A stretch of 64,000 nucleotides of DNA from Solihabitans fulvus. Its GTDB lineage: Bacteria; Actinomycetota; Actinomycetes; Mycobacteriales; Pseudonocardiaceae. The stretch spans positions 77,406-141,405 of the forward strand of contig NZ_VUOB01000042.1 of NCBI RefSeq assembly GCF_008386585.1, read 5' to 3'. The notes under the pieces are model-generated. The model did no database searches. It was not told the DNA's origin and saw nothing but the letters and a program-made list of their open reading frames with translations. The position numbers were made by a program, and so were the translations under genes. Shown one piece after another: positions 56,478-64,000 of this stretch. Each line of letters opens with the position of its first letter. The first letter of the stretch is position 1.

Positions 56478-57998
56478 ATGGCCACCCGAACCCGTGAGAC
56501 CGAACGCAAGTACGAACTGCCGGCCGGGGGAACACTGCCGGCGCTGGACGACCTGCCCGGTGTCACGGTCGCGAGCCCGCCGGACGACCTGTCGCTGGAC
56601 GCCGTCTACCACGACACCCCGGACCTGCGGCTGGCCGCCGCCGGCATCACGCTGCGCAGGCGGACCGGCGGCTCGGACGCCGGATGGCACCTGAAGTTGC
56701 CCGCCGGCAAGGACTCCAGGGACGAGCTGCGGGTGCCGCTTGGTCGGACGGGCAAGCGGGTGCCGAGGGAACTCGCCGAGCTGGTTCGCGCGTACTCCCG
56801 GGGCGCCGGCCTGATCCCGGTGGTGCACCTGCGCACGGCCCGCCGCCGCTGGACGTTGCTCGACGCGGACGGGAACCCGGCGGCCGAGGTCGCCTCGGAC
56901 GACGTGTCCGCGCAGACGCTCGGCGAGTCCGCCACGCTGGACTCCTGGCGCGAGGTCGAGGTCGAACTGCTCGGCGGCGACCGCGACCTGCTCGACACCG
57001 TGGGGGCCAGGCTGCGCGGCGCCGGCGTGCTGCCCTCCGACGGGCGCCCGAAACTGGTGCGGCTACTGGGAAATCGGGTCCCGGTAGCGCCGGCACGGTC
57101 CGCGCCGAACCGGAGGTCGACCGCCGGCCAGGTCGTGCTCGCCGACCTGCGGACCCAGGTGGCGAGGATCAAGCGCGAGGACCCGAGGGTGCGGCAGGAC
57201 GAGCCGGACTCGGTGCACAGCATGCGGGTCGCGACCAGGCGGCTGCGCAGCACGCTCCAGGCCTACGGCAGCGTCGTGGCGCGCAAGCACACCAGGATGC
57301 TGACCGAGGAGCTGCGCTGGCTGGCCGGCGTGCTCGGCCAGGCAAGGGATCTCGAGGTGTTGGAGCGCAGGTTCGTCGACGCCGTCGCGGAACTGCCGGA
57401 CGAGTTGGTGCTCGGCAACGTGCGGGCCAGGCTGGTCGAGCACTTCGCCGGGAGGGCGGCGTCGGCGCGCGCGGACGTGCTCGCCGCGCTGGACGGCCCG
57501 CGCTACCTGGCGTTGCTCGACGCGCTCGACGAGTTGCTGGCGAACCCGCCGCTCACCCCGCTGGCCGAGGGCCGCGCGGCCGGGGTGCTGCCCGAGCTGG
57601 CCGGGCGCGCCTGGCGGACGCTCGCCAGGGCGACCGCGGCGACGGACGGGCTCGACCAGGGCCACGAACTCGACCGCGCGCTGCACGAGGTGCGCAAGAA
57701 GGCCAAGCGGTTCCGCTACACCGCGGAGTCGGCGGTTCCCGTGCTCGGCAAGGGCCCCAAGCGATCCGCGCGCCGGGCGAAGGCGTTGCAGCGGCTGCTC
57801 GGCGACCACCAGGACAGCGTGCTGGCGCGCGGCGAGCTGCGACAGCTCGCCGTCGAGACGCACCTGTCCGGTGACAACTCCTTCACCTTCGGGCTGCTGC
57901 ACGAACGGGAACACAATCGGGCGGACGACGCGGAAGCCGCGTTTCCCTCGGCGTGGCGAGCGGCCGCGAAGCGCGGGCAGCTCAGGTGGCTGGCGTGA
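56478..57998 (+). CDS. CYTH-CHAD phosphate-binding protein
   Basis: 506 aa. The CYTH (triphosphate tunnel) domain spans about 1-200 with ETERK (7-11), LRRRTGGSDAGWHLKLPAGK and the DSWREVEVEL acidic strand. The CHAD domain spans about 215-500 with conserved His/Lys/Arg helices (VHSMRVATRRLRSTLQAYG, VLGQARDLEV, LHEVRKKAKRFRYTAE, LLGDHQDSV). CHAD proteins bind polyphosphate granules; the CYTH part may hydrolyse tripolyphosphate. Preceded by a 49-base gap after the MEDS gene. Confidence 0.93.
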   Translation: MATRTRETERKYELPAGGTLPALDDLPGVTVASPPDDLSLDAVYHDTPDLRLAAAGITLRRRTGGSDAGWHLKLPAGKDSRDELRVPLGRTGKRVPRELAELVRAYSRGAGLIPVVHLRTARRRWTLLDADGNPAAEVASDDVSAQTLGESATLDSWREVEVELLGGDRDLLDTVGARLRGAGVLPSDGRPKLVRLLGNRVPVAPARSAPNRRSTAGQVVLADLRTQVARIKREDPRVRQDEPDSVHSMRVATRRLRSTLQAYGSVVARKHTRMLTEELRWLAGVLGQARDLEVLERRFVDAVAELPDELVLGNVRARLVEHFAGRAASARADVLAALDGPRYLALLDALDELLANPPLTPLAEGRAAGVLPELAGRAWRTLARATAATDGLDQGHELDRALHEVRKKAKRFRYTAESAVPVLGKGPKRSARRAKALQRLLGDHQDSVLARGELRQLAVETHLSGDNSFTFGLLHEREHNRADDAEAAFPSAWRAAAKRGQLRWLA

Positions 57999-58054
57999 CC
58001 GACCCGCTACTCGTTCGGGTGGGCCGCGGCCGCGACGCGCCGGGGTTGGCCAGG

Positions 58055-58083
58055 TTGTTCACCTTCCTGACCCGAGGTAGCCT
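58055..58083 (+). promoter_or_regulatory. Candidate promoter of the cold-shock gene
   Basis: TTGTTC (58055-58060) and TAGCCT (58078-58083) with a 17-base spacer, giving a leader of about 40 bases before GTG 58132. Confidence 0.35.
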
Positions 58084-58131
58084 CCGGCCGATGTCTGATT
58101 GAGACGCTGCACGTTTCGAGGCGGGGTACTG

Positions 58132-58539
58132 GTGGTTACGGGTCGGGTTCTGCGTTTTGACCAGGTGCGCGGTTACGGTTTCATCGCACCGCATTCCGGT
58201 GGCGAGGACGTTTTCCTGCACGCGAACGACCTCGTCGACGAGAAGCATCTCGTCCGTCCCGGCGCGGTGGTCGAGTTCCAGGTCACCGGCGGCGATCGCG
58301 GCCTGAAGGCGACGGGCGTGCGCGTCGTGGAGCAGGCCGCCGGCGTGCCGGCCGGGCAGCCGCATTCGGTCGCCGAGGTCGGCGACGGACTGTGCGAGGT
58401 GCTGCCGAGCGCGGAGTTCCAGCAGGAGATCACCGAGGTGCTGATCAAAGCCGACCCGACGCTGACCGGCGCGCAGATCCTTCGGGTGCGCCAGGAATTC
58501 GCGCGCCTGGCCGAGAAGTACGGCTGGATCGAGAACTGA
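58132..58539 (+). CDS. Cold-shock domain protein with helical C-terminal extension
   Basis: 135 aa from GTG 58132. The cold-shock domain covers about 1-65: GRVLRFDQVRGYGFIAP (RNP1-like GYGFI), DVFLHANDL (RNP2) and GLKATGVRVV. Residues about 85-135 are a helical extension (VLPSAEFQQEITEVLIKADP, ending FARLAEKYGWIEN) not found in CspA-type proteins. It binds single-stranded nucleic acid; the extension may mediate partner binding. Confidence 0.9.
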   Translation: MVTGRVLRFDQVRGYGFIAPHSGGEDVFLHANDLVDEKHLVRPGAVVEFQVTGGDRGLKATGVRVVEQAAGVPAGQPHSVAEVGDGLCEVLPSAEFQQEITEVLIKADPTLTGAQILRVRQEFARLAEKYGWIEN

Positions 58540-58597
58540 CCACCGCGTCGCGGACCTCGACCATGGTCGAGACCTGCCGGAACACTGCGGACCCAGG

Positions 58598-59065
58598 GTG
58601 ACCGACATGGCCGAACTCGCACCGACCGCCACCGAACTCACCATCGGCGAACTGGCCGACCGCAGCGGCGTCCCCGCCTCGGCACTGCGGTTCTACGAGC
58701 GCGAGGGCCTGATCCACAGCAAGCGCACGTCGGGAAACCAGCGCCGCTACAGCCGCGCGACGCTGCGCAGGGTCGCGTTCGTGCGCGCATCGCAGAGCGT
58801 CGGGATTCCGCTGTCGGTGATCGGGGAGGTACTGGCCTACCTGCCCGCCGACGAGGCCCCGAACCGCGCGATGTGGGAGCGGGCGTCCGAGTGCTGGAGC
58901 GAGCAGGTCAACTCCCGCATCGAGCAACTGGAGCGGATGCGGGACCGGTTCACCGAGTGTATCGGCTGCGGCTGCCTGTCATTCGAGCAGTGCGCGTTGG
59001 TCAATCCCAACGACGCGCTCGGCGCCAAGGGCCCCGGCCCACACCGCCTGCTCGGCCCTCAGTAG
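58598..59065 (+). CDS. soxR: Redox-sensing MerR regulator SoxR
   Basis: 155 aa, GTG 58598 (ATG 58607 also possible). MerR HTH: TIGELADRSGVPASALRFYE, REGLIHSKRTSGNQRRYSRA. The [2Fe-2S] motif CIGCGCLSFEQC (C-x2-C-x-C-x5-C) is intact near the C terminus. Actinomycete SoxR proteins respond to redox-active secondary metabolites. No classical SoxS follows; the downstream space is filled by the palindrome array. Confidence 0.95.
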   Translation: MTDMAELAPTATELTIGELADRSGVPASALRFYEREGLIHSKRTSGNQRRYSRATLRRVAFVRASQSVGIPLSVIGEVLAYLPADEAPNRAMWERASECWSEQVNSRIEQLERMRDRFTECIGCGCLSFEQCALVNPNDALGAKGPGPHRLLGPQ

Positions 59066-59092
59066 TCGCACCCCGAACGCCTTCACACACAT

Positions 59093-59438
59093 ACCGACCA
59101 TCGGTCTGTGCTCAAACGACCATTCACCCCAAAGCCGACCGACGGTCGGTATGCCACCAACCACCACTCACAAAATCGACCGACAGTCGGTACGCCGACC
59201 GCAGCCCGTTCACACAGACCGTCAGTCGGTATGCCGGCAGCCACTACCCGGACAGCACGCCCCAACCCCGCACGCCGCCCGCCCTCCACCGCGCACACCG
59301 ACCGACGGTCGGTACGTCAACACCGACGACCCAAAAACAGACCGACAGTCGGTACACACAAACGGCCAGCCGCAGAAAACCGACCGTCAGTCGGTATGCA
59401 CGCACCCACTCGCCTCCCGAAACCGACCGGCAGTCGGC
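59093..59438. repeat. Array of eight palindromic repeats at about 41-base spacing
   Basis: Core ACCGAC(A/G)GTCGGT, often extended to GACCGAC(A/G)GTCGGTA(T/C)G. Core starts: 59097 (degenerate), 59138, 59179, 59218, 59301, 59341, 59383, 59426 (degenerate). Spacings are 41, 41, 39, 83, 40, 42 and 43 bases, so one position near 59259 appears lost. All copies share orientation by their TATG/TACG flank. Spacers of about 20 bases are unlike each other. It lies between the convergent soxR and SDR genes. Confidence 0.93.
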
Positions 59439-59442
59439 GCAG

Positions 59443-60162
59443 CTAGCGCGCCGCGCCGCCAACGACCTCCTCGAACCGGTCCCGCTTCACGTAGAGATCC
59501 CAGAACGCGTCGGCCAGGTCGGCTGCGTCGAGCGGTGCGGGCAGCAGGGCGGGGTCCCAGTTCTCGGCGACGTACTTGGCACCGTCGCTGCCGGCGATCA
59601 TCCCCGCCACCTGCACCAGGCCCGCGTACACGCCGGTGTCCGCCAAGCTCGCGTTGAGGTTCTGTAGGTAGCCGCGAGCTGCGGCGGCCGCCGTGCCGAT
59701 GTTGGCGAGCGACGGAACCGGAGCGCTGGCGGTGACGGCGAGCCCGAACAGCAGCGCGCCGTCGCCGCGCTCGACCATGCCGGGCAGCAGCTCTCGAACC
59801 AACGCGACCGGCGTGCGCAGCAGCAGGTCGAGCGGGAACTCGAAAGATTCGACGGTCACCTCGCGCACGTCGAGCTGTCGCTCGATCCAGTCGAGCGAGG
59901 CCGGCGCGTACTCCACGACGTCGAGTTGGCCGAACCGCCGCGTGATCGCCTCGATGACGCCCGGCAGCGCGGCCCGATCCATCAGGTCGGCGGCGAACCC
60001 CGCCGCCTCGATGCCCTCCCCGGCCAACTCGCCCACCAGGGCGTCCAGTCGGGTCTGGGTCCTGGCGACCAGGGCGACCCGGAACCCCTCCCGGCCGAAC
60101 CGGCGCGCGACTGAGCGGCCGAGGCCGGGACCGGCCCCGAAAACGGCGATGGCCTTGGACAT
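59443..60162 (-). CDS. Short-chain dehydrogenase/reductase
   Basis: 239 aa. Rossmann motif FGAGPGLGRSVARRFG (8-23) and the ADLMDRA strand are typical, but the catalytic Tyr-x3-Lys is missing (the region reads ANIGTAAAAARGYLQNLNAS), so it may be a divergent or non-classical SDR. GGAGGGGGA precedes ATG 60162. It is divergent from a TetR gene, with two operators between them. Confidence 0.88.
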   Translation of the reverse strand: MSKAIAVFGAGPGLGRSVARRFGREGFRVALVARTQTRLDALVGELAGEGIEAAGFAADLMDRAALPGVIEAITRRFGQLDVVEYAPASLDWIERQLDVREVTVESFEFPLDLLLRTPVALVRELLPGMVERGDGALLFGLAVTASAPVPSLANIGTAAAAARGYLQNLNASLADTGVYAGLVQVAGMIAGSDGAKYVAENWDPALLPAPLDAADLADAFWDLYVKRDRFEEVVGGAAR

Positions 60163-60187
60163 GTGTTGTCCCCCTCCAGAGTTAATA

Positions 60188-60240
60188 TGACGATGCCGTC
60201 AACTTCGCCCAGTCAACCAGGAACTTGACGATGCCGTCAA
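60188..60240. promoter_or_regulatory. Two TetR operators between SDR and TetR genes
   Basis: TGACG-ATGC-CGTCA (60188-60201) and TTGACG-ATGC-CGTCAA (60225-60240), sharing the core GACGATGCCGTC, 38 bases apart. The second is just 17 bases before the TetR start. Confidence 0.7.
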
Positions 60241-60256
60241 CTAATAGACTCACGAC

Positions 60257-60904
60257 ATGGCCCCCTCGACCGAGCCCACGCGACCGCTGCGCAGCGACGC
60301 CCAGCGCAACCGCGAACTGCTCCTCGGCGCGGCCCGCGAGCTGTTCGCCGAGCGGGGCATCGACGTCGCGATGGCAGACATCGCGCGGCACGCCGGGGTG
60401 AGCAACGGGACCCTCTACAACCGCTTCCCCACCAGGACCGACCTGATCGAGGCGGTGTTCCTCGACCGGTTGGAGAGGATCGTCGACCTCGCCGGGCAGG
60501 CGCTGGCGGTCGCCGACCCGTGGCAGGGGTTCGCCTCGTACCTGATCGGGGTCTGCGAGCTCCAGGCCGACGACCGAGGCTTCAACGAGGTGGCCGCCCG
60601 CAACCTGGCCGACTCCCCCGCCGCCAGGAACCTGCGCGCGGCCGCGCTGACCGGGGTGACCGAGCTGCTGACCAGGGGCGCGCGCGCCGGCGTGCTGCGC
60701 GCCGATGTCACCGTCGAGGACCTGGCGTTCGTGATCTGGGGCATCTCGCGGACCGTGGAGATCACCGCGGGGACCGCGCCGAGGGCGTGGCGCCGACACC
60801 TGGCCCTGGCCATGGACGGCTTCCGCGCCGAGGGCGCCCACCCGCTGCCGGAGCCGCCGCTCCCGCCCGGCGGCGTGCACCCCGCACCGCCGAAGGAAAA
60901 CTGA
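60257..60904 (+). CDS. TetR-family regulator of the SDR gene
   Basis: 215 aa. HTH: LLGAARELFAERGIDVAMADIARHAGVSNGTLYNRFPTRTDLIEAVF. The C-terminal domain (about 80-195) is of the TetR_C type that binds small ligands, with a Pro-rich tail. The twin operators in the divergent spacer suggest it represses itself and the SDR gene. Confidence 0.92.
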   Translation: MAPSTEPTRPLRSDAQRNRELLLGAARELFAERGIDVAMADIARHAGVSNGTLYNRFPTRTDLIEAVFLDRLERIVDLAGQALAVADPWQGFASYLIGVCELQADDRGFNEVAARNLADSPAARNLRAAALTGVTELLTRGARAGVLRADVTVEDLAFVIWGISRTVEITAGTAPRAWRRHLALAMDGFRAEGAHPLPEPPLPPGGVHPAPPKEN

Positions 60905-60911
60905 CCCGGCG

Positions 60912-61394
60912 CTACTCGGCGGCCACACCCTCCTCAAGGGCGTCCAGCAGCGGGCCGACCCGGAACGGAATCTGCTCGGTCAGCGCGACCGCCGTCGTGC
61001 TGCGGATGACGCCCCGACAGGCCAGCACCGCGTTGACCACCTCGTGCAGGTGGCGGGTGTTGCGTGCGGCGACCCGCACCATGATGTCACCGTCGCCGGC
61101 GATGGTGTGCGCCTCCAGCACGAACGGCACCGCGGCCATGTCTGCGACCGCGGCGGAGAGGCTGCCCTGGGCGACCTGCATCGTGACGAACGCGGTGACC
61201 TCGACGCCGAGGGCGGTGTAGTCGACCTCCCTCCCCCGGTGACCGACGACGCCCTGCCGTTCGAGGCGGGTCGTCCTGGCGTGCGCGGTGTTGCGGGCGA
61301 TGCCTAGGCGCTCGGCGAGTTCGGTGATGCCGATCCTCGGGCTCGCCACGAGCTCCCGCAGCACCTGGAGATCGAGGCCGTTCAACGTGACCAC
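60912..61394 (-). CDS. Lrp/AsnC-family regulator
   Basis: 160 aa from GTG 61394, which puts the first residues (MVTLNGLDLQVLRELVASPR) at the usual family start; a TTG at 61445 would add 17 residues. HTH: ITELAERLGIARNTAHARTTRLERQGVV; then a RAM ligand domain (VTAFVTMQVAQGSL, AHTIAGDGDIMVRVAA). It is divergent from the indolepyruvate oxidoreductase and probably regulates it in response to an amino or keto acid. Confidence 0.9.
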   Translation of the reverse strand: MVTLNGLDLQVLRELVASPRIGITELAERLGIARNTAHARTTRLERQGVVGHRGREVDYTALGVEVTAFVTMQVAQGSLSAAVADMAAVPFVLEAHTIAGDGDIMVRVAARNTRHLHEVVNAVLACRGVIRSTTAVALTEQIPFRVGPLLDALEEGVAAE

Positions 61395-61530
61395 GGTGCG
61401 CAACCTTCTCAATTCGGCCGACCCACTTTTGCGCGAATCGCTCAACTTTTCTCTCGGAGTCTTGCACAGCGCTCACCTCGCACACTTCAGTTGCCCGCAG
61501 CGCGCAGGCAGTGGGAAAGGTGTGACGACG

Positions 61531-64000
61531 ATGACGCACGATGCTGCGACCGGTTCTCCGGTCGGTGCCGAGGCACTGCTGGACGGTTACGTGCCGGGTG
61601 ACGTGCTGCGCAGGACGTCCGGCCTCGGCGCGATGACCGGCGTCCAGGCCCTCGGCAGGCTGCTGTTCGACCAGCACCGCGCCGACCAGCGACGGGGCTG
61701 GCACACCGCGGGACTCGTGTCCGGGTACCGAGGCTCCCCGCTCGCCGGCCTCGACCTGGTCCTCGAACGGCACGCCGACCTGCTCGCCGAGCACGACATC
61801 CGGTTCATCCCCGGCGTCAACGAGGAGCTCGGCGCGACCGTCGTCTACGGCTCCCAGCTCGCCCCGCAGCTGCCCGGCCCGCGCTTCGACGGCGTGTTCG
61901 GCCTCTGGTACGGCAAGGCGCCCGGCGTGGACCGCTCGGTCGACGCGTTCAAGCACGGCACCTGGATGGGCACCACCCCGCGCGGCGGCGTGCTCGTCGC
62001 GGCCGGCGACGACCCGGCGAGCAAGTCCTCCTCGCTGCCGTCGAACTCGACCATGGCGCTGGCCGAGTCCTACATGCCGGTGCTCGCGCCCGTCGACGTC
62101 GCCGACGTGTTGCGGTTGGGCCGGTTCGGGTTCGAGATGTCCCGGTTCAGCGGCGCGTGGGTCGGGTTCACCGTCGTCACCAACGTCGGCGACGCCTACG
62201 AGGTGATCGACCTCGGCGTCGAGCAGGACTTCGTCGTCCCCGAGTTCGAGTGGAACGGCGCGCCGTGGCAGCCGACCTTCAAGCAGGGCGTGACGATCCC
62301 GGAGGCCATCGCGCTCGAACGGGAGGTGCTCGACGGCAGGCTCGCCGCCGCCACCGCGTTCGCCTCGGCCAACGGGTTGGACCGGATCGAGGGCGCGGTC
62401 GGCGAGGCCCGGCTCGGCCTGGTCGCCTCCGGGCACACCTACGCGCAGCTGCGCGACGCCCTCGACCGGCTGGGCCTTGGCGAGGACGCGCTGCGGCGGC
62501 GCGGGATCAGGGTGCTGCGGCTCGGCCTGACCCACCCCATCGACCGCGCCGGCCTGCTGCGCTTCGCCGACGGCCTCGACGAGATCGTCGTCGTCGAGGA
62601 CAAGCGGGCGTTCATCGAGACCCAGATCAAGGAAGCGCTGTACGACCTGAGCGTCCGGCCGAGGGTCTTCGGCAAGCAGGGACCGGACGGCAGGGCGCTC
62701 GTGCCGGTGCACGGCGCGCTGGAGGCCGACCGGATCATCGTGGCCCTCGCCAGGCTGCTGGCCGACCGGGTCGGCGGCGAGCACGTCGACCTACGCCACC
62801 CCGCGCTGCGCCCGCAGCTGCCCGCGCTGACGCTGACCCCGGTCAACCGCACGCCGTTCTTCTGTTCGGGCTGCCCGCACAACCGCTCGACCGAGACGCC
62901 GGAGGGATCGCTCGCGGGGGCCGGCATCGGCTGCCACGCGATGACCACCTTCATGGACCGCAGCATCGGCTTCACGCAGATGGGCGGCGAGGGCGTCAGC
63001 TGGGTCGGCGCCGCGCCGTTCACCGACACCGAGCACCTCTTCCAGAACCTCGGCGACGGCACGTTCTTCCACTCGGGCAGCCTCGCCGTCCGGCAGGCCG
63101 TCGCCGCCGGCACGAACATCACGTTCAAGCTGCTCTACAACGCGGCCGTCGCGATGACCGGCGGGCAGCACGCGGACGGTTCGGTCGACCCCGCGTCGGT
63201 GACGTGGCTGCTGCACGGCGAGGGCGTCGCGCGCACGGTGATCGTCACCGACGAGCCGGGAAAGTACCCGCGTGGCACGAAGTTGGCTCCGGGTGTCACG
63301 GTCCACCACCGCGACCAGCTCGACGAGGTGCAGCGGGAGCTGCGCGACACCGCCGGGGTCACGGTCCTGCTCTACGACCAGGCGTGCGCGGCCGAGACCC
63401 GCCGCAAGCGCAAGCGGGGACAGGCCCCCGACCCCGAGCGGCGGGTGCTGATCAACGAGGCGGTGTGCGAGGGCTGCGGCGACTGCGGCCAGAAGTCCAA
63501 CTGCCTCAGCGTGGAGCCGGTCGAGACGGAGTTCGGCCGCAAGACGCAGATCGACCAGACCTCGTGCAACAAGGACTACTCCTGCCTGCGCGGCGACTGC
63601 CCGTCCTTCCTCACGGTCGTGCCGGGTTCCGCGCCCGCCGGCAAGGCGACGCGGCCGGCCGTCCGACGCGCCAACCTGCCCGCCGACCTGCCCGAGCCCT
63701 CGGCCCGCCCCTCGGCGGCCAACCTGGTGATGGTCGGCATCGGCGGCACCGGCGTGGTGACCGCGAACCAGGTCCTGGCCACGGCCGCGCTGCTGTCCGG
63801 TTTGGACGCTCGCGCGCTGGACCAGACCGGCCTGAGTCAGAAGGCCGGCGCCGTGGTCTCGCACCTGCGGATCACCCCGACCGCCGAGGGTCGTCCCGGC
63901 CTGGTCGGGGCCGGTGCGGCCGACGGGTATCTGGTGTTCGACGCGCTGGCCGCGACCACCGAGGTGAACCTCGGCCGGTGCGACAAGGAGCGCACGGTCG
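61531..64000 (+). CDS. Indolepyruvate ferredoxin oxidoreductase (3' end outside window)
   Basis: 823 residues are visible and the frame runs past the window end. The thiamine-diphosphate domain comes first (SGYRGSPLAGLDLVLE, FIPGVNEELGATVVYGSQ), then the ferredoxin-type centre CEGCGDCGQKSNC and a further Cys cluster (CNKDYSCLRGDC), then the start of the gamma-like domain (MVGIGGTGVVTANQVLA). This is the fused aerobic-actinobacterial form of about 1150 aa that oxidatively decarboxylates aryl pyruvates from Phe, Tyr and Trp to acyl-CoA. GAAAGG precedes ATG 61531. Divergent from an AsnC-type regulator, which fits amino acid catabolism. Confidence 0.93.
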   Translation, partial: MTHDAATGSPVGAEALLDGYVPGDVLRRTSGLGAMTGVQALGRLLFDQHRADQRRGWHTAGLVSGYRGSPLAGLDLVLERHADLLAEHDIRFIPGVNEELGATVVYGSQLAPQLPGPRFDGVFGLWYGKAPGVDRSVDAFKHGTWMGTTPRGGVLVAAGDDPASKSSSLPSNSTMALAESYMPVLAPVDVADVLRLGRFGFEMSRFSGAWVGFTVVTNVGDAYEVIDLGVEQDFVVPEFEWNGAPWQPTFKQGVTIPEAIALEREVLDGRLAAATAFASANGLDRIEGAVGEARLGLVASGHTYAQLRDALDRLGLGEDALRRRGIRVLRLGLTHPIDRAGLLRFADGLDEIVVVEDKRAFIETQIKEALYDLSVRPRVFGKQGPDGRALVPVHGALEADRIIVALARLLADRVGGEHVDLRHPALRPQLPALTLTPVNRTPFFCSGCPHNRSTETPEGSLAGAGIGCHAMTTFMDRSIGFTQMGGEGVSWVGAAPFTDTEHLFQNLGDGTFFHSGSLAVRQAVAAGTNITFKLLYNAAVAMTGGQHADGSVDPASVTWLLHGEGVARTVIVTDEPGKYPRGTKLAPGVTVHHRDQLDEVQRELRDTAGVTVLLYDQACAAETRRKRKRGQAPDPERRVLINEAVCEGCGDCGQKSNCLSVEPVETEFGRKTQIDQTSCNKDYSCLRGDCPSFLTVVPGSAPAGKATRPAVRRANLPADLPEPSARPSAANLVMVGIGGTGVVTANQVLATAALLSGLDARALDQTGLSQKAGAVVSHLRITPTAEGRPGLVGAGAADGYLVFDALAATTEVNLGRCDKERTV

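Noticed and set aside
59093..59438. CRISPR array
   Set aside because: Repeats of about 13-20 bases are strongly palindromic and variable, spacers are only about 20 bases, and no cas gene is in the window.
59108..59446. 112-aa repetitive protein across the palindrome array
   Set aside because: All frames give low-complexity Arg/Pro/Thr text because the repeat step is near a multiple of three; no ribosome binding site, and it lies between convergent genes.

Overview
The window is very GC-rich, uses many GTG starts and 4-base ATGA/GTGA gene overlaps, and carries typical actinomycete families (SoxR, LAL-type LuxR, MEDS/STAS regulators, YbaB/EspC-like type VII secretion companions). It looks like a filamentous actinomycete chromosome, probably Pseudonocardiaceae or a near relative. 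That placement is inferred from gene content and style, not from a marker gene. No tRNA, rRNA, integrase or insertion sequence was found.

Bases 1-14062 hold most of a contractile injection system (CIS) locus. It has an AAA+ ATPase cut by the window edge, a convergent DUF4157 protein, and then a tightly coupled plus-strand operon: sheath, tube, a gp26-like protein, a 52-aa protein, a 926-aa disordered protein, a second tube-type protein, a LysM adaptor, a VgrG-like spike hub, PAAR tip, gp25-like wedge, J-like wedge, gpI-like protein, and a membrane-anchored zinc-ribbon/discoidin-like protein. There are no capsid or lysis genes, so it is an injection machine and not a prophage. The final membrane gene suggests tethering to the cell membrane.

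Bases 14063-29672 are mostly small regulator/enzyme pairs: NmrA-type reductase, NTF2-like proteins with a TetR, two tandem proline iminopeptidases, a divergent EF-Tu paralogue with substitutions at elfamycin-resistance sites, an ArsR unit, asparaginase, a secreted GH28-like protein, a GlxA-type regulator, a decayed TAP-like hydrolase, and a UvrA-like ABC protein divergent from a TetR with twin operators. Bases 29728-32763 encode a two-part glycosyltransferase interrupted by a ten-copy heptanucleotide repeat, a candidate phase-variation switch.

Bases 32770-44733, all on the minus strand, form a conflict/secretion island: a caspase fused to a conservon-type sensor kinase, two YbaB proteins, three glycine-rich WXG/EspC-type proteins sharing a 31-residue N-terminal block, an EspC-like helper, an EndoU-like toxin with a candidate immunity gene, and an NB-ARC/TPR STAND protein with an amyloid-like N-terminal motif. 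Bases 44892-64000 return to core and accessory metabolism: sugar symporter, oxidoreductase, archaeal-type AspRS, LAL regulator, degenerate M24 protein plus TrmO, STAS and MEDS regulators, CYTH-CHAD, cold-shock protein, SoxR, an SDR/TetR pair, and AsnC/indolepyruvate oxidoreductase. Between SoxR and the SDR lies an array of eight palindromes at about 41-base spacing with no obvious known class.
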